This document shows, one piece after another, positions 1 to 5,026 of a stretch of 5,026 nucleotides of DNA; within the stretch, counting starts at the first letter, position 1; each line of letters starts with the position of its first letter. The stretch is from Verrucomicrobiota bacterium. Lineage in GTDB: Bacteria; Verrucomicrobiota; Verrucomicrobiia; Verrucomicrobiales; Verrucomicrobiaceae. The position numbers were made by a program, and so were the translations under genes. The notes under the pieces are model-generated. The model did not search any database. It had not been told where the DNA came from and saw only the letters and a program-made list of their open reading frames with translations. The stretch lies in contig VFKY01000074.1 of NCBI GenBank assembly GCA_009885275.1, positions 1 through 5,026 of the forward strand. Reading direction: 5' to 3'.

Positions 1-251
1 GCACTCAGGATGACAAAGCAGAATTCACGCTCACCCAAGGCCTAGGCTATGTGCCTATTACCTTCACCGGTCTTAGCTCATCCCTAGGCTTCACTCTATT
101 CGTCGATGAGAAACCATTGAATCAAAGCATCCATGGCAATGACTTCTGGCAAACCAACTACGATACCAAAACCAAGACGTGGAGCCAGACTTACAACATC
201 CCAATGGATGGTGATAAAAAGCGTGTGGTGCGCTTTGCGCGACACCCCTGA
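1..251 (+). CDS. C-terminal fragment of an unrecognised protein (5'-truncated by window edge)
   Basis: An open frame enters from the left edge, with its first complete codon at position 3, and ends at TGA 249-251, giving 82 visible residues. No start is needed inside the window: a GTG at 51 is in frame, but the coding-like sequence continues upstream of it. The visible part is rich in Thr, Ser, Asp and aromatic residues and alternates hydrophobic and polar positions (e.g. VPITFTGL, GFTLFVDEKPL, WSQTYNIPMDGD). This suggests a beta-rich C-terminal domain, as is common at the ends of secreted hydrolases. There are no membrane segments or recognised motifs. It converges on thrH with 37 bp between the stops and no clear hairpin terminator. 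I do not recognise the family; a link to polysaccharide degradation, suggested by the secreted beta-helix gene nearby, is only a guess. Confidence 0.7.
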   Translation, partial: TQDDKAEFTLTQGLGYVPITFTGLSSSLGFTLFVDEKPLNQSIHGNDFWQTNYDTKTKTWSQTYNIPMDGDKKRVVRFARHP

Positions 252-288
252 ACCGTGGTCATTTCGATTTTCTCTTCGCCAATCCCGC

Positions 289-906
289 TCAATTTCTTTC
301 GCACAACGCATCCGTTAGCGCCTTCAGCAAATCATCATATTTCTCGAAACCGGTAAACTGAGGAAATTGAGCTCGGATACTTTCAGGCGCATGGAAGAAG
401 AAACCCTTGTCCGCTTCACTGAGCATGGTGGTGTCATTGAACGAGTCTCCCGCAGCAATCACCCGATAGTTCAACGACTTTAAAGCTGCGACCGCATGTT
501 GTTTTTGATTGGACTGGCGCAAGCGATATCCAGTGATGCGACCATCCTCGGCAATCTCCAATCGATGACAAAGAATGGCAGGCCAACCAAGTTGTTTCAT
601 GAGTGGTTGAGCAAACTCTTCGAAAGTATCTGAGAGAATGATCACCTGAGTGCGAACACGCAGTTCATCGAGAAACTTTTTAGCGCCCTCCAGTGGTGCA
701 AGCGTTCCAATGACTTCCTGAATGTCCGCAAGCCTAAGGCCATGTTGATCAAGTAATTTCAATCGCCCTTGCATCAGCACATCATAGTCAGGCACGTCGC
801 GCGTGGTCAGACGGAGTTCTGAGATGCCTGTTTTCTCGGCAAAGGCTATCCATATCTCAGGCACCAGCACACCTTCGAGGTCGAGCGTTACGATCGTCTG
901 TTTCAT
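289..906 (-). CDS. thrH: ThrH: phosphoserine phosphatase / phosphoserine-homoserine phosphotransferase (HAD family)
   Basis: Cytoplasmic HAD-superfamily enzyme of 205 residues, the length I recall for Pseudomonas aeruginosa ThrH. That enzyme hydrolyses L-phosphoserine and can also transfer its phosphate to homoserine, linking serine and threonine synthesis. HAD motifs are all visible. Motif I is DLEG with nucleophile Asp9 and Glu11 in the position of the usual second Asp. Motif II is ILSDTF with Ser92, the motif III lysine is probably Lys135, and motif IV is GDSFND with Asp154 and Asp158. The ThrH-typical segments VPEIWIAFAEKTGI, TRDVPDYDVLM and FHAPE are also present. The frame stays open up to 960, but I chose ATG 906 because an AGGGAG lies 4 bases upstream and the extra residues are not part of the family. 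It is transcribed away from the beta-helix gene and has no serine or threonine pathway neighbours here. All catalytic residues are intact, so it should be active. Confidence 0.95.
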   Translation of the reverse strand: MKQTIVTLDLEGVLVPEIWIAFAEKTGISELRLTTRDVPDYDVLMQGRLKLLDQHGLRLADIQEVIGTLAPLEGAKKFLDELRVRTQVIILSDTFEEFAQPLMKQLGWPAILCHRLEIAEDGRITGYRLRQSNQKQHAVAALKSLNYRVIAAGDSFNDTTMLSEADKGFFFHAPESIRAQFPQFTGFEKYDDLLKALTDALCERN

Positions 907-1104
907 CTCTCTCCCTATCGCCATGAAGCGAACAGGGCAATCTTTTTCGCGCCCGATCAAATGTGACCAGCGTGGAATTCTCCGTCAGGAACGCGACTGT
1001 TATGAACTGGCTTCCGACAACATCATATCTTGGAAACTTACTTGCGATGAAATGAAGTGAGCTCATCCTATTGCTTGTCTAAAAACTACTTCACTCTATC
1101 GCTG
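907..1104. other. Divergent intergenic region between thrH and the beta-helix gene
   Basis: These 198 bases separate two divergent starts and must hold the promoters of both genes unless the beta-helix gene starts at GTG 1057. I see no good -35/-10 pair, no clear palindromic operator and no riboswitch-like structure. Open frames crossing this region on both strands give unconvincing proteins and look like chance. Confidence 0.5.
911..916 (-). promoter_or_regulatory. Ribosome binding site of thrH
   Basis: On the - strand this reads AGGGAG, followed by GAG-rich sequence, 4 bases before the ATG at 906. It is the strongest Shine-Dalgarno-like sequence near any start in this window and it decides the 906 start over the in-frame upstream starts at 924 and 960. 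Confidence 0.6.
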
Positions 1105-3771
1105 ATGCTTAAATCCATTGCCCTCCTATTTGTCACTGTGTCGCTCTCCTCGGCTGCGGACATTTCACTTTCTCTCTCAGGACCGATTAACACCCCACAA
1201 GCTGCCCGTGATGCTGCACGCGCTGCGCCAAAACCTGTGCGCATTGTGATCAGTGATGGCGTCTATCCTTTGACCGAAGGCCTCACCCTAGGCACAGAAG
1301 ATTCGCAAGTAACTTGGGAAGCGGCACCGGACGCGAAGCCCGTATTCACGGGCGGCAAAGTCATTACCGGTTGGCAGAAAGTTAATCCCGGTCTTTGGAA
1401 AGTCAGTCTGCCTGAAGTAAAAGAGGGCAAGTGGTTCTTTGAGCAACTCTGGATCAATGGACAACGCGCCACTCGCGCGCGCACCCCTGATAAAGGCTTC
1501 TTCAATATCACAGGCGAAGTGAGCGCTAATGTGTTTCCTGATTTAACAAAGGACATAAACTTTCAGGCGTTCTCGGTGGCACCAGAACACTACGATATTT
1601 TCAAAGCCATCCCGCAAGAGCAACGCGATGACGCGCTCATCACCGTAACCCATGCCTGGGCAGTGGGACAGTGTCGCATCAAGGCACTCGATGACGGATC
1701 ACAGGCGGTGCAAATCAAAGGCCGCTCAAGATACCCCTTCGTCGAATTCGAACCCGATCAGCGCTATTGGATGGAAAATTTTAGGGCTGCACTTGATGTT
1801 CCGGGTGAATGGTTTCTCGATAAGGCAAAAGGCGAGCTTTTCTACATGTCTCTACCGAATGAAGACATGACCAAAGTGGAAGTCATCGCACCAGTATCAA
1901 ACTCTTTTCTTACGATCAAAGGCGCTAAAGATGTGTCATTCAAAGGGCTGCATTTTCGGCATTCCAACTATGCTTATCCAGCCGATGGATTGCACGACAC
2001 TCAGGCCGCAACCACAAACGGCAGCGCCATCGAGATTGAAGACTCCAGTGGTATTCAATTCGAAAACTGCGAAATCGCCCATGTCGGTGAATACGGCATC
2101 TATTTCAAGAACGGCTGCGGGGACTCATCGGTGAAACATTGTCACCTCCATGACCTCGGCGGCGGCGGCGTCCGGATCGGCGATACGGCGCGCCCTGAAA
2201 AAGACCGCGTGAATCACCACATCGTCATTGATGACTGCATCATACAACATGGCGGACGGTTACACCCCAGCGCTTGCGGTGTTGTACTGACGCACACGCG
2301 TCAATGCGCCGTCACCCAATGCGACATTGGCGATCTCTATTACACCGGCGTTAGTGCAGGTTGGAATTGGGGTTACGGCGACACTTCCTCCCGCGAGACT
2401 CTGGTGGAGAACAACCATATTCATCACATCGGCTGGGCATATCTGAGCGACATGGGGGGCTTTTACGGACTCGGCACCTCACCTGGCACCATCGTTCGCG
2501 GCAATCACGTCCATCATATCGCCAGCCATCGCTACGGCGGCTGGGGCCTCTACACGGATGAAGGCAGTGCTGATGTCCTTATGGAAAACAACCTTGTGCA
2601 TGACACTTGGAATGCAGGATTCCATCAGCACTATGGCTACTTCAACAAGGTGCAAAACAACATCTTTGCCTTTGGTCATACAGCACAAATTCAACGCAGT
2701 CGCAATGAGTCCCGCCTAACTTTCAACTACGAGAATAACATTGTCGTCTGGGATCCTGAATCGCCATTGCTTGATGGTGGTGAAGGCAATTGGAATTTTT
2801 TCAAAACTCCTGCGAGCGGCGATCCTAAAGATAGTCTCATCTTTCGGAAAAATCTTTACTGGCCTACCGATGGAAAAATTCCGGCACTACTCACAAAAAC
2901 GCATTTCACGTGGGACGAATGGCGCAAGATGGGACGCGACAACGGCAGCCTTTTTGCAGACCCCATGTTCGAAGATATCACTAAGCGCGACTTCCGACTC
3001 AAGCCCGACAGTCCTGCAAGTAAGATCGGGTTCAAGCCTTGGGATCTCACCTTAGCTGGGGTGCGCAAGGCGAATCCCGCGTGGCGTGAACAGGCTCAGA
3101 GAGGTCATGATTATCCGAACTGGGAGGCGGATGCCAAACCATGGCCTGCCCCAGAATACAAAGTGGTGAATCAAACATTCGAAAACACTGGATTGGGTCT
3201 CATTGGCATCCGAAATGCCTCCTATAATCGCGAGAACAAAGGCGAAAGCATTGGTGTCAGCGATGAAGCCTCTTCACCCATTTCTATGGAAGGCGCGACG
3301 ACGACTAAGCGCAGTTTGAAGGTGCAAGACGCTCCAGATCTCAAGCACAGCTACGACCCCGTGCTCGACATCTATTCGAGATGGGACGCAGGCACCTTTC
3401 ACGTCTCTTTTGACATCATGGGTCAACCCGGCGCTGATTGGTTTTTCGAGATGCGAGTCAATGGTGGTGAGTTCGCTGCCGGTCCCTATATTCGATGCCA
3501 AAACGGCCAACTTGTAGCCAACAACGGTGAGACTATCGCGCTCGCGGCTATTGCACCCGGTGAATGGTGTCGCATCGCGATCATCGCCACCACAAGTAGC
3601 GGCAAATACGACATCATGCTCACACGTCAGGATGGCACCAAAAAGGAATTTAAAGACATCCCCTGCAAGCCTACTTGGAATGCCGCCAGTTACCTGTTGT
3701 TCAGTGCCCTCGGCACCACCAAGACCGCCTTCTATATCGATAATGTGAAGCTGGAAAAGGTGACAAAGTAA
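1105..3771 (+). CDS. Secreted right-handed parallel beta-helix protein, probable GH141-like glycoside hydrolase
   Basis: An 888-residue exported protein. Residues 1-18 form a signal peptide: Lys3, a hydrophobic core (IALLFVTVSL), then SSAA with cleavage after Ala17 or Ala18. There is no lipobox Cys. Residues 25-115 hold the N-terminal region typical of these proteins (AARDAARAA, ISDGVYPL, VFTGGKVITGW), followed by FEQLWINGQRATRAR near 112-126. Roughly residues 264-545 form a beta-helix with repeated rungs (ENNHIHHI, RGNHVHHI, MENNLVHD, VQNNIF). Conserved-looking acids are Asp449 in SDMGG and Asp485 in TDEGS, 36 residues apart on neighbouring rungs; they are candidate catalytic residues by inference. 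Residues about 688-886 form a separate beta-rich domain, likely LamG-like or carbohydrate-binding, ending in FYIDNVKLEKV. GH141 is known for alpha-L-fucosidase and xylanase activities; the substrate here cannot be read from sequence, and a lyase of similar fold is possible. A GTG at 1057 is an alternative start adding 16 residues. I prefer ATG 1105 because it gives a standard signal peptide, though neither has a good ribosome site. Confidence 0.85.
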   Translation: MLKSIALLFVTVSLSSAADISLSLSGPINTPQAARDAARAAPKPVRIVISDGVYPLTEGLTLGTEDSQVTWEAAPDAKPVFTGGKVITGWQKVNPGLWKVSLPEVKEGKWFFEQLWINGQRATRARTPDKGFFNITGEVSANVFPDLTKDINFQAFSVAPEHYDIFKAIPQEQRDDALITVTHAWAVGQCRIKALDDGSQAVQIKGRSRYPFVEFEPDQRYWMENFRAALDVPGEWFLDKAKGELFYMSLPNEDMTKVEVIAPVSNSFLTIKGAKDVSFKGLHFRHSNYAYPADGLHDTQAATTNGSAIEIEDSSGIQFENCEIAHVGEYGIYFKNGCGDSSVKHCHLHDLGGGGVRIGDTARPEKDRVNHHIVIDDCIIQHGGRLHPSACGVVLTHTRQCAVTQCDIGDLYYTGVSAGWNWGYGDTSSRETLVENNHIHHIGWAYLSDMGGFYGLGTSPGTIVRGNHVHHIASHRYGGWGLYTDEGSADVLMENNLVHDTWNAGFHQHYGYFNKVQNNIFAFGHTAQIQRSRNESRLTFNYENNIVVWDPESPLLDGGEGNWNFFKTPASGDPKDSLIFRKNLYWPTDGKIPALLTKTHFTWDEWRKMGRDNGSLFADPMFEDITKRDFRLKPDSPASKIGFKPWDLTLAGVRKANPAWREQAQRGHDYPNWEADAKPWPAPEYKVVNQTFENTGLGLIGIRNASYNRENKGESIGVSDEASSPISMEGATTTKRSLKVQDAPDLKHSYDPVLDIYSRWDAGTFHVSFDIMGQPGADWFFEMRVNGGEFAAGPYIRCQNGQLVANNGETIALAAIAPGEWCRIAIIATTSSGKYDIMLTRQDGTKKEFKDIPCKPTWNAASYLLFSALGTTKTAFYIDNVKLEKVTK

Positions 3772-3871
3772 GAATGGTTGGATCTTTTTAAGTGCCACTT
3801 GCCTACCTGTGATCGCACACTCTTTCGCATTGAAATCTTGAGTCTTGGAGAAACCGCTTCCATCATTCCAC

Positions 3872-4105
3872 ATGCACGCTGACGGCCCCAAAAACCCACT
3901 TCACGGAATCACCCTCGAAAAGATGGTAACCACGTTGGTAGAGCATTATGGCTGGGAAGAGTTGGGAGAAATGATCCGCATCAACTCCTTCAATTCCAAT
4001 CCGAGCATCAAATCCAGCCTAACTTTCCTCCGTAAAACTCCATGGGCACGAGACAAGATAGAGACTCTTTTTCTTTACGTGCAAAGGCAGACGAAGAGCG
4101 AATGA
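3872..4105 (+). CDS. VF530/DUF2132-family small protein
   Basis: A 77-residue cytoplasmic protein with the hallmark segments of the VF530 (DUF2132) family: [11 protein letters not shown] near residues 8-18, [14 protein letters not shown] near 22-35, then [19 protein letters not shown] spanning about 41-59. The family covers nearly the whole chain, so the gene looks complete. It is named after a Vibrio fischeri protein and described as a probable DNA-binding fold; its cellular role is not established to my knowledge. The basic stretch [18 protein letters not shown] fits nucleic-acid binding, which is inference. I chose ATG 3872 because the family match begins just after it. An in-frame TTG at 3845 would add nine residues (MEKPLPSFH), and neither start has a convincing Shine-Dalgarno. 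It lies 100 bp after the beta-helix gene on the same strand. I see no clear terminator or promoter in that gap, so co-transcription is possible but unsupported. Confidence 0.88.
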   Translation: MHADGPKNPLHGITLEKMVTTLVEHYGWEELGEMIRINSFNSNPSIKSSLTFLRKTPWARDKIETLFLYVQRQTKSE

Positions 4106-4116
4106 AGCATCGAAGC

Positions 4117-4151
4117 TCATCCCTCCGCCTTCATCCTTCATCCCTCATCCT
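4117..4151. repeat. Five-unit heptanucleotide tandem repeat (TCATCCY) at convergent gene ends
   Basis: Starting at 4117 the + strand shows five consecutive 7-base units: TCATCCC, TCCGCCT, TCATCCT, TCATCCC, TCATCCT. Four match TCATCC(C/T) and the second is degenerate. The array fills most of the 39-bp space between the VF530-family stop (4105) and the cvfB-like stop (4145-4147), whose TGA lies in the last unit. It is not an inverted repeat and would not form a terminator hairpin. Function is unknown. It may be a short intergenic repeat of this genome or simple slippage-generated sequence. Confidence 0.6.
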
Positions 4152-4984
4152 TGAATGAGTTCAATGCCGGGATTGGTAAACCGGATGCGTTTTTGTTTGA
4201 AGAGTGCACCAACTGCCTGCTTAAACGCTTTTTTGCTCGCCCCGAAAGCGGCCCGTATGTCATCAGGTGAACTCCCGTCATCGAGTCGGATACGGCCGTC
4301 GCTGGCTTTGAGTTCCGCGAGAATTTGATCCTTCAGTTCCAGCACTCGTTGCTGACCGGAGGACTCGAGAGTGAGATCGATTTTTCCATCGGGCCGCATA
4401 TCCGCGATGTAACCCTGCACTTTTGTGCCGGGTTCAAACAACTCCGTTTGCGCGGAGTGATAGAGGAGCCCCAGATACTTACCGTCCACAAGCGCAATAT
4501 AACCGAGAGGTGTTTCACGCGTGATGATGAGATCCACGGGTTGGCCCTGCACATACTGCGGAGGCGGCGCGGTGAGATGTCTGCTCAATCGAGACGTGGC
4601 GTAAATGCGATCGGATCGAGGATCGAGATGGACATAGACCACGGCTGACTGACCAACTGCGACAGGATATTCCTGCTCGCGAAAGGGCAGGAGTAGATCC
4701 TTCTGCAAACCCCAATCAAGAAACGCTCCGATCTCGCGGTTCACTCCTGTGACACGCAGCACCGCAAGCGCCCCCACCATCGCCAATGGGGTTTCCGTCG
4801 TCGCCGTAAGTCGATCTTCGGAGTCGCGATAAACAAAAACCTCAAGCTCACTACCGGGCATGATACCTCGGGTAATATACTTTCGGGGAAGCAATATCTC
4901 TCCTTCTTCGCCTGCATCCAGATAAAAACCATGCGGTGTTTCTCTGTTAACCCTAAGAGTATTTTTTTTGCCGAGAACGCTCAT
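4145..4984 (-). CDS. cvfB: CvfB/YitL-like S1-domain RNA-binding protein
   Basis: A 279-residue cytoplasmic protein with the family's usual layout of S1-type OB folds followed by a winged helix. Approximate domains are: first S1-like unit 8-62 (ETPHGFYLDAGEEGEILLP), second 68-132 (VTGVNREIGAFLDWGLQKDL), a third, divergent unit 147-207 (ETPLGYIALVDGKYLGLLY), and a winged helix from about 222 (ILAELKASDGRIRLDDGSSP, then AFGASKKAFKQAVGALFKQK). Length and order match CvfB of Staphylococcus aureus and YitL of Bacillus, which bind RNA and affect gene expression and virulence in Gram-positives. In Gram-negatives the role is little known, so the precise targets here are not inferable. I chose ATG 4984 because AGGG lies 8 bases upstream; the in-frame GTG at 4993 would sit almost on that motif. 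The gene is convergent with the VF530-family gene. Only 42 bp of its upstream region is in the window, so its promoter and operon status cannot be judged. Confidence 0.88.
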   Translation of the reverse strand: MSVLGKKNTLRVNRETPHGFYLDAGEEGEILLPRKYITRGIMPGSELEVFVYRDSEDRLTATTETPLAMVGALAVLRVTGVNREIGAFLDWGLQKDLLLPFREQEYPVAVGQSAVVYVHLDPRSDRIYATSRLSRHLTAPPPQYVQGQPVDLIITRETPLGYIALVDGKYLGLLYHSAQTELFEPGTKVQGYIADMRPDGKIDLTLESSGQQRVLELKDQILAELKASDGRIRLDDGSSPDDIRAAFGASKKAFKQAVGALFKQKRIRFTNPGIELIQG

Positions 4985-4992
4985 GGGACACA

Positions 4993-4996
4993 CCCT
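4993..4996 (-). promoter_or_regulatory. Probable ribosome binding site of the cvfB-like gene
   Basis: On the - strand the bases AGGG are followed by an 8-base spacer (TGTGTCCC) and the ATG ending at 4984. The match to the Shine-Dalgarno consensus is short but well spaced, and it favours the ATG over the upstream GTG at 4993. Confidence 0.4.
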
Positions 4997-5026
4997 ATCG
5001 TAAAGTGTTGGTAATGCACGCTGACA

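Noticed and set aside
252..288. Possible terminator between the convergent left-edge gene and thrH
   Set aside because: I found no stable GC-rich inverted repeat followed by a T run on either strand in these 37 bases.
803..1060. + strand open frame across the thrH 5' end and the divergent region
   Set aside because: It overlaps thrH antisense for its first 100 bases, has no motif or ribosome site, and its protein is low in hydrophobic order.
41..1292. Three copies of the palindrome CCTAGG (41-46, 83-88, 1287-1292)
   Set aside because: All three lie in coding sequence, encode different local contexts and have no extended flanking similarity. They look coincidental.
3274..3891. Long - strand open frame (205 codons) opposite the 3' end of the beta-helix gene
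   Set aside because: It lies mostly antisense to a well-supported coding region, has no recognisable motif, and its protein has the composition expected of a reverse-strand shadow.
4325..4648. 107-codon + strand open frame inside the cvfB-like gene
   Set aside because: It is antisense to a clear S1-domain coding sequence and its translation shows no domain-like pattern.
4996..5002. TACGAT -10-like hexamer upstream of the cvfB-like gene on the - strand
   Set aside because: There is no matching -35 at proper spacing, and transcription from it would start at or inside the presumed ribosome binding site.
3872..5025. Identical 12-mer ATGCACGCTGAC at 3872-3883 (start of the VF530-family gene) and 5014-5025 (right edge)
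   Set aside because: One matching pair of 12-mers is about what chance predicts in 5 kb. Only 13 bases of the second copy are visible, so a gene start there cannot be claimed.

Overview
This is an ordinary chromosomal segment from a Gram-negative bacterium, most plausibly of the Verrucomicrobia or a related PVC lineage. That placement is an inference. It rests on a large secreted beta-helix carbohydrate-active protein with a C-terminal beta-sandwich, sitting among unrelated housekeeping genes with weak Shine-Dalgarno signals, plus the family mix (ThrH, VF530/DUF2132, CvfB-type S1 protein). No RNA gene, mobile element, CRISPR array or phage feature is visible.

Layout, left to right. (1) The C-terminal end of an unrecognised protein on the + strand runs off the left edge and stops at 251. 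(2) thrH on the - strand (289-906) converges on it. (3) A 198-bp divergent region (907-1104) separates thrH from a large + strand gene (1105-3771). This encodes an exported right-handed parallel beta-helix protein resembling glycoside hydrolase family 141 and relatives. (4) About 100 bp downstream, also on +, is a small VF530/DUF2132-family gene (3872-4105). (5) A gene for a CvfB/YitL-like S1-domain RNA-binding protein (4145-4984, - strand) converges on it across 39 bp that contain a short heptanucleotide repeat.

The genes do not form one pathway or an obvious operon. Orientation changes at almost every junction; only the beta-helix gene and the VF530 gene are co-directional, and their spacing gives no sign of coupling. 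ThrH acts in cytoplasmic serine/threonine phosphate metabolism, the beta-helix protein probably acts on an external or periplasmic polysaccharide, and the VF530 and CvfB-like proteins are presumed nucleic-acid binders. No previously undescribed system is evident. The most interesting items are the beta-helix protein (unknown substrate, clustered cysteines, candidate catalytic aspartates, extra C-terminal domain) and the heptamer repeat at the convergent 3' ends.
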